Positions 10,309 to 21,469 of a stretch of DNA of 64,000 nucleotides are shown here, in pieces (position 1 is the first letter of the stretch; each line of letters opens with the position of its first letter). The notes beneath the pieces are model-generated. The model made no database searches, had not been told where the DNA came from, and was given only the letters and a program-made list of their open reading frames with translations. The stretch spans positions 2,672,001 to 2,736,000 of the forward strand of contig CATNEN010000029.1 in NCBI GenBank assembly GCA_950097015.1, given 5' to 3'. A program made the translations under genes and the position numbers. This stretch comes from Macrostomum hystrix. Its lineage: Eukaryota; Platyhelminthes; Macrostomidae.

Positions 10309-11759
10309 TACACTCAGCCACATTGAAAAGTTTCCACCCTAGTGCACGAAGGGGCAACATTTTGGTCTGTGGAGATATTCGTGGTTTGAGCCATAGACAA
10401 ATATATAATCCAGAATCGACCGAAGCAAAGGAACAGCAAAGAAACAAAGTACGCGAGCATGGGTGACAACTTGCCCAGAACAGGGTCAGTAATGCGTATA
10501 GCAGCCACGTGAGTGCAGCAGAGCGCTCACTCTCCGGGGCATCCCCAGAACCAGGCGTCGCAGAAAATCTTGCGGTAGTTGTTGCCATGCAGTAGACAGT
10601 GATTCGCGCAGTTGGGCAACATTTTGTGGCAGATTGTCGCGCCGAATCGAGCGCTTCAGGTAATCCCAAACGTGCTCTATGGGATTCATGTCCGGTGATC
10701 GGGACGGCCAGTGCAAGGTTCGCAGGTGCAGCAGCTCCTTCAGATGCGCCACAGCAGCTGCGCGATGCGGTGGGGCGTTGTCGTCTTGGAGGACGCAGTT
10801 CCCCACGCCACCACATGAAGCATCAATGAAGGGCAGCAGGCGCGTCTGTAGAAGGTTGGTGTACGACTCGGCAGTCACAGTCGCATCCAGGAACACGAGC
10901 TCCGTCTTCGCGTGCATTGTGATGCCTGCCCACACGTGAATAGAAGCTGACTGGCTCTCAGAGTTTTGCACATGCTGCGGCAGCATCTCCTGGCGTGGCT
11001 GGCGCCACACGCGAATGCGGCCGTCGGCACGGAACAATCGAAAGCGGCTCTCATCTGTGAAAATCACTCGCCGCCACTGCTGCTGCCTCCAGTGGACCCT
11101 TTGCATTGCCCATTGTTCCCGGCTGGCCACATGGGTTGGGGTCAGGCGTGACCGTTTGCGCATCTTACGGGATCGCAGCCCCGACTCCCGCAATCGTCGT
11201 CGGATGGTTTGGGCGCTCAGGACATTCCCTCGCCTGCTTCTTTCAGCCGACATCAGCCGTAGCAGGGTGGCTGGCAATGTGGGGCTTCCCTTTACCATTC
11301 GCAGCAATCGCCAGTCCGCCCTCCTAGTTGTACTGCGCATATTGAGCCGCAGGCCGCGCGTGGCGTGCGCCACGCTGCCCGTTTCTCTGCACTTGATCTG
11401 CAGTTTGCGGATTGCTGTGTGTGACCGCCCAATTTGGCGAGCAACAGCTCGGATGGACATCCCAGCGTCCAGCATGCCAATGGCGCGCGCTCGTTCCAGG
11501 TCGGTCATTTGGCAAACCATTGCATTCGGTTGCGAACGTGGATTTTAGACTCCTGTAAGATGCTGCTGTCTGCTCCATGTGACTGTTTCCTTCAACTTGT
11601 CTGGCGTCTATGACCCAAGTTTTTGAATTCTATGGCCCAAGTGCGTGTTGACGAAATCATCAATCGTCTATGGCACAAGTCTGGCAACAAAAACCAGTTT
11701 TGAAACTCTAAATATGCAATTTGCGCGAGGGTGGAAACTTTTCAATGTTGCTGAGTGTA
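10309..11759. mobile_element. Complete Tc1-type transposon with TIRs and TA duplication
   Basis: The inverted termini at 10311-10341 and 11727-11757 share CACTCAGC(C/A)ACATTG and the adjoining AAAAGTTTCCACCCT, with a single mismatch seen. Each end is flanked by TA, the target duplication of the Tc1/mariner superfamily. The element is about 1.45 kb and encloses one intact transposase frame on the minus strand. Confidence 0.88.
10486..11520 (-). CDS. Tc1-type (DD34E) transposase, intact
   Basis: The 344-residue frame carries two N-terminal helix-turn-helix domains (MSIRAVARQIGRSHTAIRKL at about 21-40, and a second around 75-125) that bind the TIRs. The DDE catalytic domain follows: FTDES with D156, LQDDNAPPH with D247, and NPIEHVWDYL with E282. 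The D247-E282 spacing of 34 residues places it in the DD34E Tc1 group. Length matches autonomous Tc1 transposases (about 340 aa) and there are no internal stops. With matched TIRs and a TA duplication, this could be a recently active copy. Cut-and-paste transposition in the nucleus is the known family role. Confidence 0.9.
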   Translation of the reverse strand: MVCQMTDLERARAIGMLDAGMSIRAVARQIGRSHTAIRKLQIKCRETGSVAHATRGLRLNMRSTTRRADWRLLRMVKGSPTLPATLLRLMSAERSRRGNVLSAQTIRRRLRESGLRSRKMRKRSRLTPTHVASREQWAMQRVHWRQQQWRRVIFTDESRFRLFRADGRIRVWRQPRQEMLPQHVQNSESQSASIHVWAGITMHAKTELVFLDATVTAESYTNLLQTRLLPFIDASCGGVGNCVLQDDNAPPHRAAAVAHLKELLHLRTLHWPSRSPDMNPIEHVWDYLKRSIRRDNLPQNVAQLRESLSTAWQQLPQDFLRRLVLGMPRRVSALLHSRGCYTHY

Positions 11760-12180
11760 TACTTTGTGCAGTGTGAGGCTATGTTTGTGTATATAGCACA
11801 GACCATTCAGCAAGCAGTAAAGGGGGTGCTATGGGCAGCATCAGCGCCTTCTGTCAAATAGTCTATGGCCCAAAAATGGGACATTGACATATAAACAAGT
11901 GTGCGTAAACGTCTCAAGCTCGTGTATAGTTTATGGCCCAAAGGCCATCAAAGAAATAGATTGAAGTGTGCAGTAAATTCCGCAACTGTGTGGTAAATGT
12001 GCGGCTACTTGATCTCTGTGCCATCCCTCTTCTGAGCTACTATGCAGTAAATCCCAGACAGGTATTGTCTATGGGCCGAAGGAGCTGGTCTTGCGCACAC
12101 ACACTTGGTCATAAATCAATGCACTTATGCTAGGCTTCCTAGTGCGTAAATAGTCTATGGCACTTGGAAGCCTAGCATAA
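11600..12180. repeat. Dispersed TCTATGGC-type motif cluster and hairpin
   Basis: Short copies of gtctatgg(c/g)cc(a/g)aa recur at about 11608, 11629, 11668, 11862, 11930, 12069 and 12155. A 20-bp inverted repeat, tatgctaggcttcctagtgc at 12127-12146 with its near-complement at 12160-12179, forms a hairpin. Confidence 0.5.
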
Positions 12181-12365
12181 ATCTACCAGCCATCTGCAAA
12201 GGGGGTGATAGCTAACCATGCCCGTCTTGTAGAGGTTAAGCTGCAGAGACACCACACTGAGCAACACACAGTCAGACTTGGCCAATGTGGCTATGGCTAT
12301 TAAGAGAGCCATTTATGTCAATAACTCATGACATTAAAATTTAAGAATGTAACTATTACTTGTTT

Positions 12366-12482
12366 TTCTTTGAGTACTAATGACTTGGTATTCTTGAATG
12401 AAATAATAAAGATATAAAACATGACGCTTTCTCAGTTACTGAAGTGTACCGATAATTTTACTGAAGTGTCTGTTACCAAAAT
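12366..12482 (-). repeat. Putative right terminal inverted repeat of the old MULE
   Basis: It contains the inverted counterparts of the 6338 and 6390 blocks (ctaatgacttggtattcttg and tactgaagtgtctgttacca-like sequence). Between the blocks the two ends have diverged. Confidence 0.5.
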
Positions 12483-12520
12483 GGACTATGACCAAATGCT
12501 ATATAATTGAGGTTCTCCTT

Positions 12521-13700
12521 CAGTTGTGACCCATATCTAGACAAAGAAGTGTGATAAGTTAGCAATTTTCACCATTGGTTAGGCCATATCCATTGTTAAC
12601 TGGGACAAATTTGTGAAGCTTAAAGAATAATGAATATTTATCAATTTATAAGCAATCACAAAAGAAAGCTTTAAATGTATATTTCCATACTCTCGTAAAT
12701 GTATCATCATAAAAACATATCTCCTAAGCTTAAAAATCAAATCTAAAGGTATATGACGAATAAAATTCTAAAGACTTTGCTTTAATTGCATTTGCTTCAT
12801 TATCACCACAAATCTTCAACCACCTACTATGGAACTGTCACCTATTCACTAAAGAGCAATGATTTTTTACTACCACATGTGATCCAACTTAGTCATAGAG
12901 CTTAGAATGGTTTTGCATAGCTGCTTATTTTGGAAACATTCGTGACATTTTACCAAGCAGTAAATACCACTAACTGCACTCACATGGTGAACCTTTGAGA
13001 ATGCACCCTTAACTGCACCATTGAGAACAACTGTCTTTGACTGGTGTATTGAATATTGTTAAGGTAGAGTGTTCCTTAAAGATGAGGCTCTTAGACTGGT
13101 TATGCCTTTATTTGCACAGTAAATTTTAGTTTATGATGTTATGTAAGCATTCTATGATGCAAGTAAAATAAAGACCAGGAATCACTCTGATGTTGAACTT
13201 GACCACTAACCTGGCACTTAGTTTTGTGACCATACACATAAAGACATTCACTTTGGGTCTTATCTACTCCCATTAATGTGCACTCCTCTGCTATAGCATT
13301 TAACTAGTATCCCATTTAGCAAGCAACATTGTAGATGATATATTTAGGGTTAATATCCACAAATAGAGTGTATAAATTGACTTTTTTGGCTTTTGATTAC
13401 TTCACTTAAAATAGAAAACCTTTTTTTGTCCCTTCTTGTATTCTTCTTTCCACTCATTTCCAAGTGGATTTGTACTCCACTTTGTAGTGGACTACTTTTT
13501 TTAACATTTTTGTAGTCCTATATTCTACATTTAGACAGAAATAATAAATTATGTCAAATGAATGACTAGGGCAAATAAATGTAACATCATTAAAATTTAT
13601 AACATCATAATTTTCTGACATTCAAAGTTTTTTATGTCGAGAAACTACCATATTAGTACTTGCCAATACTTTTAAGCTATTTTAAACCATTGTACTCTGC
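12521..13700. other. AT-rich intergenic DNA upstream of the coiled-coil gene
   Basis: No gene or repeat was recognised. A polypyrimidine tract ending in ccag at about 13710 precedes the coiled-coil gene and could be a cis- or trans-splice acceptor. Confidence 0.45.
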
Positions 13701-13768
13701 TTTATTCCAGTTGGATACTGACAGACCTAAACTAAATCTACTCAAAGATAAATTAATATAATAAACCA

Positions 13769-14178
13769 ATGGACTGCTTCAAAGCTGCGATGCGATCGGG
13801 CGAAAATGGAAAGCCTAGTAAGGAGCCGTTGCGATCAAGCCATCAGCAGCAGCAGTCACCGGCTCCATCTGTTCCAAAGCGTTCTAGCAGCGAGCATAGG
13901 CATGAACGCAATCAGCGGCAATTGGACTTTGAGATGCCCTACGATCCTATAGAGTTGGATAACAATGCGCTATCTGAAGACTTGGCGCAGCGGGGCAGAG
14001 ATCTGGCGCTTTTAGAAGAGGAAGACCAGCATCACGATTCGCATCGCCGCCAGCGCGACTGGTGGGAGACACTGTTCCCAGCCAGGTTTGCGCTGAATGA
14101 CTCTAATTCGGATGGAGACTCTGAGGCTGGTGCCGATCCTGCAATGTCACTGCCAGGACGGCGAGAAAATGCCTACAG
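13769..14178 (+). CDS. Coiled-coil protein (CCDC160-like, tentative), exon 1 of 3
   Basis: The gene joins 13769-14178, 14475-14747 and 19470-20037 with GT/AG borders and matching phases (2, 2), giving 416 aa. This exon encodes a polar, low-complexity N-terminus with an acidic stretch and the aromatic patch RDWWETLFPARF (about residues 107-118). From memory, vertebrate CCDC160 has a similar HW-E-x-F-P-x-F patch near its start, followed by a C-terminal coiled coil ending in an ELR-E/K-x-L segment and an LL-x-HF tail, as here. That resemblance is weak, and the function of CCDC160 is unknown. No enzymatic domain is present. The donor is cag|gtgcga. The ATG follows a likely splice acceptor 58 bp upstream. 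An internal coiled-coil or scaffold role is inference. Confidence 0.75.
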
Positions 14179-14474
14179 GTGCGATCAATAGATAGTCACG
14201 TTTTTTGCTAGAAATAGCCTAGCAACATAGTTAAAAACTGCACCTGCCCTGATTGGGTCGTCTGTCATACCGAGGCACAGAACCCTATCTACTTTCGCCA
14301 AAAAACTATAGCTGCTTTCTATTCTTAGAAACCCTCTCTACTTTTACTTCTTAGAAAACATAGATACTTTATCTTCCTAGAAACCTGAACTGTCTTTCTG
14401 ATTTATCATTTCTCTCTACTTGAAGAGTACAGTCTCTTCGAGTTACAACTTACCCATCGTCTTCAACCTGGCAG

Positions 14475-14747
14475 GCGGGTTTGGGAGCGGCTGCAGCGGG
14501 AAGAAGCCGAAGCCGCTGCGGCCGCCACCGCCGCCAGGCGATCCTCTTCAACAGACGCCTCCACCGAGGCTGACGGCCCAGCAACTAGTGGCGCTAGGCG
14601 GCAACGGGCACTGGTGTCTTCTTCCAGGCCCTCGTCTGCCGACTGTCTATGGACTTCAGAGGAGTTGCGACTGTTTCGCAACGAATTGGCCAAATTGCAT
14701 AAGGAGAATCACGTCCTGAAGGCTGCAGTCAGGTTTCAAGCTGAAAG
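14475..14747 (+). CDS. Coiled-coil protein, exon 2 of 3
   Basis: Acceptor ggcag|gc and donor aaag|gtaggt keep the frame from exon 1. It encodes an Ala/Glu-rich segment, a Ser-rich linker (ALVSSSRPSSADCLW) and the start of the coiled coil (SEELRLFRNELAKLHKENHV). Overlapping open frames in this interval are shadows. Confidence 0.75.
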
Positions 14748-15195
14748 GTAGGTAGAAATCTAATAAAAGTGTTTGAGCAGTTAGTCTACCAAGTTAAATC
14801 CGAAAAGGGGGAGCTTAGCTAGAAGATTGTTTTCTCCAATTGACTCAAATTGGTGAACTTCGCGACTTTCTTTAATCTTTTAATTTAATAGATTTAATTT
14901 AATAGTAATTTAGTAATTTAATAGTAATTTAATAATTTAATTTAATTTAATTTAATAGATTAAATTCTTTAATCTATAATCAACATAGATTGTTTAATAA
15001 TAAATTTCAACGCGTTTCGGTACCTCATCTTCAGAGTCTGTGGTATATTTTTTCGCAAACGCATTAATATTTATAATAATATGGATAATTCTTTGTTGCA
15101 ACAGCTGTTGTGACAGTGAGCAAACTCAGCAGTTTAAAATTATTGATCGCGGTAGGACTGGCTCAATATACTCGAATCTTACCAATAATTTTCTT
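14748..15195. other. Intron 2, left part: AT-rich low-complexity DNA
   Basis: A run of taattta-type repeats lies at about 14875-14975. No coding sequence is seen. Confidence 0.5.
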
Positions 15196-15483
15196 TGGCA
15201 GCTTGGACAACAAACTAATTAGCAGTTTGGATGGAGTTTATTTTGTGGCAGTGGAAGCAAAAGGTGAGGCAGATAGAAAGGAACATGGACACGCTTGAGG
15301 GCACGCTTACACGCTAAGAGAACCTGTAACGGAGAGGTGGTCTTGTACATAGATATAAAAGTGGTAAACGCAAATGGATGAGGTCACAGACAATAAATAA
15401 GGTTAGCTGCAACTAATGTGCTGAAGGGACTAAAAGTCCATTAGGAACGCAAGACTAAGAATTGGAGGAATATAATTCCGACA
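15196..15483 (-). repeat. 3' LTR of the BEL/Pao element
   Basis: Nearly identical to 18658-18944; terminal TG...CA is present on the plus strand. Confidence 0.85.
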
Positions 15484-15663
15484 GGCTCTGGGGGGCGAAA
15501 AAATGAATAAAAAAGTTGGAGGATAAATTCTGATATTTTGTGGGCGAACAACTGGCAAACTGGCGCAACCTAGTACAGAACGAGATAGTCGGCGAAGGAG
15601 TTATCCGATAGCGTATACGAAAGAGGTATGTAAACGCTTTCCGAAAAGAAGACAGGTCACACG

Positions 15664-18618
15664 TCAAAGATCCCATCTCGAATCTATTGACGGTGGAGCG
15701 CACGACGGTCGCGGGCAGTCAGGCCGCCGGCAGTGGAGCCAACCGTCGAGCCGCCGGGCGAGTCGGCGGATGGATCTGCAGTCATCGCGGTGGGCTGCGC
15801 AGCGCCGGTGTCGCACTCGAGCGGGACGAGGTGGGCAACGGACCGGCGGACCTCGTGGCCAGAAACAGTGCGAACGGTGACGTAACGCAGGATGCCAGCG
15901 GGATCCGGGTGCAGCTGGCGGATACGGCATAGTTTTCACGTCCCTCGGGGCGTTGGCTCGGCAAGAAGGCAGGCCTGGTCCAGGTGGAGCTGACTGGCGT
16001 GCTGGCGGTGGCGACGCCGCTCCTGAATATGGATACAGCGGAGATGTTTGAGATACTCCTGGCTCCACCGGCTCCAGAACACGATGAGGATGGCGTCGCA
16101 GCGACGATGAAGAGCTCGGAGGCGGTCTGCAGTGGAGGTGTCGGCAGGCAGGAAGGTGTCGTCGATGACTGGAAGGAGCAGGTGAGGGCCTACTCCAAGA
16201 AGATGAGCCGGAGTCAGCGGCAACGGATCTGCTGGGTCTGGGTCGTTGGAGACGGTGGTCAGTGGCCGACAGTTGAGGATGGCCTCGATCTTGACGAGAA
16301 GAGTGTGTAGCTCTAGTGTAGCCGAAATTGGAAGGCAGGAGCTCGGCACCGGGCTTGAACGGCGGATCGACGAAGATGCGACCATCGGGGTCGCAGGTGG
16401 AGGAGGCGAGGAGTCGCTGAGTGGGTCCGTCATCCTGCAGGCAGGGCGTTCCGGCACCTTTGTCGATGCCGAGAACCTCGAGATTCGACATACTGTCGAG
16501 TAGCTGTTCGAGACGGAGTCCGTTGTCGTTGAGATAGGTGTTAGCGACTAGTGCCTGAGACGAGCCTAGGAGGCCGTTGACGCGGCTGTTCGTTGTGCCT
16601 AGGGAGCCGTTGAGGATGGCACCGAATGGTGTCAGGTAGGCCGTGAGCGTTGGGCGCAGCGCCAGAGCAGGAACCGCGGGGCCGATGAGTAGTTGGTTGA
16701 CGTCGCCGCCGAGGATGAGATCAAGAGAAACGTCCCTGTCGTGAGCGGGCGGTAGGTTGCAGACGCCGTTGGGTACGCTCTTGAGGGTGTTAATGACATC
16801 CTTTGGGAGTTTGACAGCAGGCATGTAGATTGGAGCTGCCCGCTGTTCGGAGGCGAGGGCGGTGATTGGCCAGCGGCGGCCGTCTGGAGCCTGGAGGTCA
16901 AAATTCACGAGATCCGCGGTGACATGGCGCCTGGATTCGGTGTGGAAGGTGGAGGTGGCGATCGTGAGTTTCCTGGCAGCCTTGAGGCCAAGCTTGCGGG
17001 CGACGGCGCCGTCGAGGTGAGAATAGGAGCAGCCAGTGTCGATGAGGATGTTGCAGTCGATGGCGCGGCCATCTTTAGGGTTGACGGCCTTCGCGCGGAG
17101 AGTGGCCATGATGGTGGGAACGAGGCCTCCATCGGCTGCGGCAGAGACAAGGGAGTTGGCCTCCTTGGAGTCGGCATCTCTAGCGGCGTTTAGGTGGGCG
17201 TTGTTACGAGGATTCGGTGAGCGATTTTCGGTGATGGTACTCTCGAATGTGGCCCCGTGGAGCGTGGTGTGGTGCGGGGCTTCGCACTCGCGGCAGCGTC
17301 GGTTGTCACGGCAGTCTTTGGTGTGGTGACGGCGGAGGCAGTTACGGCAGAGGTTCTTCTGCCTGACGATCTTAAGGCGGTCGTCGGGCTTGCGAACCTT
17401 GTTGCAGGACATGGCAACGTGGTCGGAGCCGTCGCAGTAGAGACAGTTCTTGCTTGACCTCCAGTGTTGTGGACCGGCAATAGGAGTGGAAACTGCGGTA
17501 GGCCGTGGTGTAGTAGTAGTGCGATGAGCAGGTTCAGCACGTGGAACTGTTGTCGACCGTCGTTCGCTGCGAGCAGGTGTCGGTCTGCAAGCAGTGTCGC
17601 CTAAAAGAGCTGCGGATGCGTATGGCACAGCCGGCACGGTGGCGGACGCAGCCCGGAGGGTCTTGCGCTTGCGGTCCAGATGATCCTGGAGCTCGGCCAT
17701 GGTGGGTATGAGAGTCTGTCCGTTGGAAGCGCGAACATTGCGGATCTCGCTCTGAAAGTCAGGTGGAAGTCGGCTCCAGAGGGCATAGACGTACCCGTTG
17801 AGTGTGCAATCAAGCTCTCCAAGGCGGAGAAGTTGGCCGGTGGCCAGGCGAAGGGCATCTGCAAACTCCTCGAGCTCCTCAAGGTCGGAAGCGGAGCTGC
17901 AGTGAAGGGCAAGAAGGCGCTGGAATGCGGCGTTCTTTTGTTCTTGCGTGTCGGCGTAGTTGGCTTTGAGCACGCGGCATGCCTCGGCGTAGGCGTTCGG
18001 TTGGCAGGCATCGAGGGCGCCCAGTTTCCTTAAGGCGGAGCCGGAGAGGAGACCTCGGAGTGCCTCGAACTTGTCAACGTCGTTAAGGCTGGAGCGGTCG
18101 ACGCGGTAGAGGAAGGTGTCCCAGAAGCTCGGAAATGCAGCTGGATCCGCACAGTCAAAGGTTGGGAGTTGGACGCTCTTGAGGATCGTAGAGCGGATGA
18201 GCCCAGCTGGATCTCCAGCTTGTGAGGTGGGCGGTGCAGCAGGCTCCGCTGTTGCGGTAGGATGGACTGCGGCAGCGAGCTGTTGTATTAGCTGTTGGTT
18301 CTGCTGCATCATCGCGGTCATAGAGGCGATCAATGCATTGACATCGATGCCAGGAGTTGTCGGGGTGAGAGTGGCAGCAGTGACCGGCGCAGTAGGAGTA
18401 GCAGCCAGTTGTTGTGGGTACCCAGTCGGTCCCGGCGAGGTCGTAGCGGTCGTTAAAGTTGGCGTTAAAGAAGCAACTGGACCAGTGGGGGCTCCAGAAC
18501 TAGTGCCAGCGGTGGCAGCAACAGCGGTCGGAGTGGGCGGCATGGTATGCGCCAGAGCAGTAGCGGTTGCAGAAGTGGAGGTGGTGTCGCCGGCATCCAT
18601 CGAGCGCGTGATAACCAT
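15664..18618 (-). pseudogene. BEL/Pao gag-protease fused by deletion to the pol C-terminus
   Basis: The start at 18618 lies just inside the 5' LTR. The frame shows a low-complexity Thr/Ala/Pro N-terminus, a DUF1759-type gag region (about 148-300), three Cys/His knuckles (beginning C392, C424 and C442; the first two read CLYCDGSDHVAMSC and CRNCLRRHHTKDC), and an aspartic protease with DTG at 527-529. Near 16320 the homology jumps to the end of pol. In another frame (16457 down) a segment with AILNCRPLTT, PLTPAHLLGVG and FWSRWSQEYLKHL is the domain that follows the integrase core. That second frame has a stop at 15936-15938, after which the same frame continues with family-like sequence, so a nonsense change is likely there too. 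The element cannot move by itself. Confidence 0.85.
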
Positions 18619-18657
18619 GAATTATTTGAAGAGTTGTGAACGCTCTGCTACCAAATT

Positions 18658-18944
18658 TGTCGCTTGGACAACAAACTAATTAGCAGTTTGGATGGAGTTT
18701 ATTTAGTGGCAGTGGAAGCAAAAGGTGAGGCAGATAGAAAGGAACATGGACACGCTTGAGGGCACGCTTACACGCTAAGAGAACCTGTAACGGAGAGGTG
18801 GTCTTGTACATAGATATAAAAGTGGTAAACGCAAATGGATGAGGTCACAGACAATAAATAAGGTTAGCTGCAACTAATGTGCTGAAGGGACTAAAAGTCC
18901 ATTAGGAACGCAAGACTAAGAATTGGAGGAATATAATTCCGACA
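18658..18944 (-). repeat. 5' LTR of the BEL/Pao element
   Basis: Pair of 15196-15483. The adjoining internal sequence on the minus strand begins with a TGG-containing primer-binding-site candidate. Confidence 0.85.
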
Positions 18945-19400
18945 CGCCCGAATGTTAGCAGCGTTTGGTGGTGACTGATTGGTTGACAGACTAGGCGAGG
19001 GTTTACTGTGGTTTAGCTTGATCAGTGATCAGAAATTCGCGTCAGGGTGTCCATAGTAGCCTTTTTCCACCTGTAGTAGCCCTTGAAGGTCCAGCAGTCC
19101 GTCTAGATACAACTCGTAAAGGTTGGTGACCACCAAATATGGAGATGATGCAGGCAAATTCGGGTGACATGCTGATAAATTTTGAAGGCCTGGCAAGGCC
19201 GCACTGAGGCGCAGTGCTAATTTCTGTATTGGGGTGTATGAAATACACTAGCGCTTATAGGAAAATCTGACTTTCGGTCAGAACCATTGAATATCTCGAC
19301 GGTCTGAAGAGCTGGCGACTTGATTTTTTGTTTCAGAAGATGCTCAACAAAATTTTGGCCTGTGTTCTTGAGCTTCGTGTGCTTGCGTTGCTCCATTCGG
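18945..19400 (-). repeat. Interspersed repeat, copy 1 (partner at 51686-52085)
   Basis: On the minus strand this matches 51686-52085 with scattered substitutions and a 9-bp length difference. Both contain a frame encoding LQNxSACHPNxPASS and GLLDLQGLxQVE. The BEL element abuts it directly at 18944. It lies within intron 2 of the coiled-coil gene. Confidence 0.75.
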
Positions 19401-19469
19401 GTGCAGCCCAAAAATTTTCATTTCTACTGTTAAAGCGTTTTTTCTAGATTTTGTTTACAAAACTTCCAG

Positions 19470-20037
19470 ATTGCGCTGCCTGGACACCAAATGCCGCGCC
19501 CAAAGTCGCCAATTGGAAGCCAAATCTAGCGCAGTGGGCGAGTCGGCCAAGGCCGGAGATCGCTATCGCATCCTAGCCGACAGCTTGCAGCAGCGAGTTA
19601 ACGAGGCCGAGCGACAATGCGCCGATTTGCGATCCAGCCTGGCTATTGTTGTTGACGAGCGCGATCGGGCTCTGGCTGAGGCGCGCGACTCTGGCCAGCG
19701 CTTGCAACGCGCCGGCGCCAAATTGGCGCGCTACAAACAGCGCCAAGCCGGGCTGCGCGACGATTTAGCCAGAGAATTCGCTGTGCGCAGTGAGCAGGCC
19801 AGAGCTGATCAAGCTGCCCAGCTGCGACAGCTGGAGGACTCGCTGGCCGACCTGCGCGCCGAGTTGCGCAAGGAGCGCTACCTGCACAATGCCACCCGCC
19901 TGGGTCATCAGCAGCTTCTAAGCCATTTCTCTTCTTCCGCCAGCCCGGCAGCTGCTCCTAGTAGTCATGGCAATGCCGCTGTATGCAGCGCCTGCGGCGG
20001 CGACATGGCTTCTGAAGCCGAAATTCGACTGTTCTAG
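19470..20037 (+). CDS. Coiled-coil protein, exon 3 of 3
   Basis: The acceptor cttccag|att restores the frame from exon 2. It encodes a long Arg/Glu/Gln/Leu/Ala-rich coiled coil (about 230-375), ending in LRAELRKERYLHNATRLGHQ and QLLSHFSSS, then a short tail with CSACG and a stop at 20035-20037. An ATTAAA lies about 80 bp downstream and is a candidate poly(A) signal. The exon is compositionally GC-rich compared with the flanking intron. Confidence 0.8.
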
Positions 20038-20584
20038 GATTTGTCTATGGCTTTTCGATGGAAAACGTGATTTCCTGTTGCGATTGCTGGCTAAGTGGTT
20101 TCTGAGGGTCCCTATTAAATTGTAATATTGTGTTGTATTTTCAAAGCGAGACTTATCATATTACTCCCAAATTCGTAAATGCTTTGACCAAAAATGTTCC
20201 TATTAGATTAAATGTACTCGTAGAATTAGATAATGCATTTCTATAGTAATAGCAGTTAACTATTTTTGTCAATGTTGTTTTCTTATTCACCTTTATATAT
20301 AATGGTCAGATGTGATTATTGAATATCTCTATTGATGGTCTAACTTCAGCCTGTTGATCAGGCTTGTATTTATATTGACGTTAAACAAAAATAATGGATG
20401 CTGTTGAATTTTGATCTTGATCTGAAAATTACTAATTACTTGAAATATACTATCGCTTTTTTAATTATAAAGTTGCGGTCCTCTTTGAAGCTTTTGATAA
20501 TTTTTTTTTGTTTTGATAAAAACCTATTAGTCAGTTCTATTTTTAGTCTTCCTCATTTATATTGTTCATGGCGACAGTTTAAAC

Positions 20585-20720
20585 CACTTGGAGCTTGTAG
20601 CCCAGTCATTAGAGCTTCGGATTATTTGCAGTGTGTGTGTGTGTGCAGTTCCCCCCCCTACTCCATGGACTGAACAGCTGTACACAGCCTTTGGAAGCTA
20701 TGACGAAAGGTGAGAAGTAC
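20585..20720 (+). repeat. tRNA-derived SINE-like fragment (family B)
   Basis: An A-box-like head (cccagtcattagagcttcgg) is followed by a GT run and a tail segment (ccatggactgaacagctgta) that recurs inverted at 23766-23795. It appears internally deleted relative to that copy. Confidence 0.5.
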
Positions 20721-21469
20721 CGATCGAAGATTTTTCTTCGACTCTAAAAAAATTCAAATCGCTAACTGCTTTTCTTAACTGCCTACTAGCAGTAAGCACA
20801 ATGAGACATGCGCGACTTATTCCGAACTAGAAACCGCTATTTATATTGTTAGTCGCAAAGGTAGGTATAGACGCGGTAGTGGACAGAAATCAGCTCAATT
20901 GACTTGCTCCCTAATGAGCGCGAGTCAATTGCCTAGATAGATTGAGTGTATTGACTACATGCACCGGTGTATATACATACCTACTGCATAATACACTCCA
21001 CTTTGGAGCGGAAATGAGGCTGCGGTTGGACTGATTACTTGTTCCGACAACCCCTCTACCTCTGTATAAATAGTGAGGTGGGGTTAACATGCCGATCCCG
21101 TGTCCTCATCTCGTCAATTGCGTTTGAGCGGGAGAGGCCAATTTTTGAGTCCAGTGTTTACTGCCATCGAATTATTGCAAGAAGTCGGCCTGGGACAATA
21201 TAAACTATGCAATGCATAGTCAATTGGACAGGTGAATTGGTTCATAGCTGCCTACCTGCGGTTTGGCATTATCGGGCTAACAGCTATTGTATGCTGCAAA
21301 TATGTCCCAGAGTATATTAGAACAAGGACCACTAGGAGTAGAAGGATGGGAAACTACCTTTCTTACCTAACACGTTGCACAAACGAATTTTGCGAATCTT
21401 TTTTTTCGTGAAATGTTCCTGAAACACGGGGGTATTCCACTGCCTACTTACCACCCAAAGCTCCAAAAC

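Larger units (their letters stand above)
15196..18944 (-). mobile_element. BEL/Pao LTR retrotransposon, internally deleted
   Basis: The two LTRs (15196-15483 and 18658-18944) differ by one substitution over about 280 bp apart from a small difference at one terminus, so the insertion is young. On the minus strand the order is 5' LTR, a primer-binding-site-like TGGTAGCAGAGCG just inside it, gag, protease, then the extreme end of pol, then the 3' LTR. Reverse transcriptase, RNase H and the integrase core are missing. No clear target duplication is visible. It lies antisense in intron 2 of the coiled-coil gene. Confidence 0.88.

Noticed and set aside
13860..14690. Second gene in alternative frames (99 and 76 codons)
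   Set aside because: They overlap the spliced exon 2 frame, which continues exon 1 in phase and leads into a coiled coil.
15687..18679. Plus-strand frames inside the BEL/Pao element
   Set aside because: Antisense shadows of the gag-protease frame; no domain.
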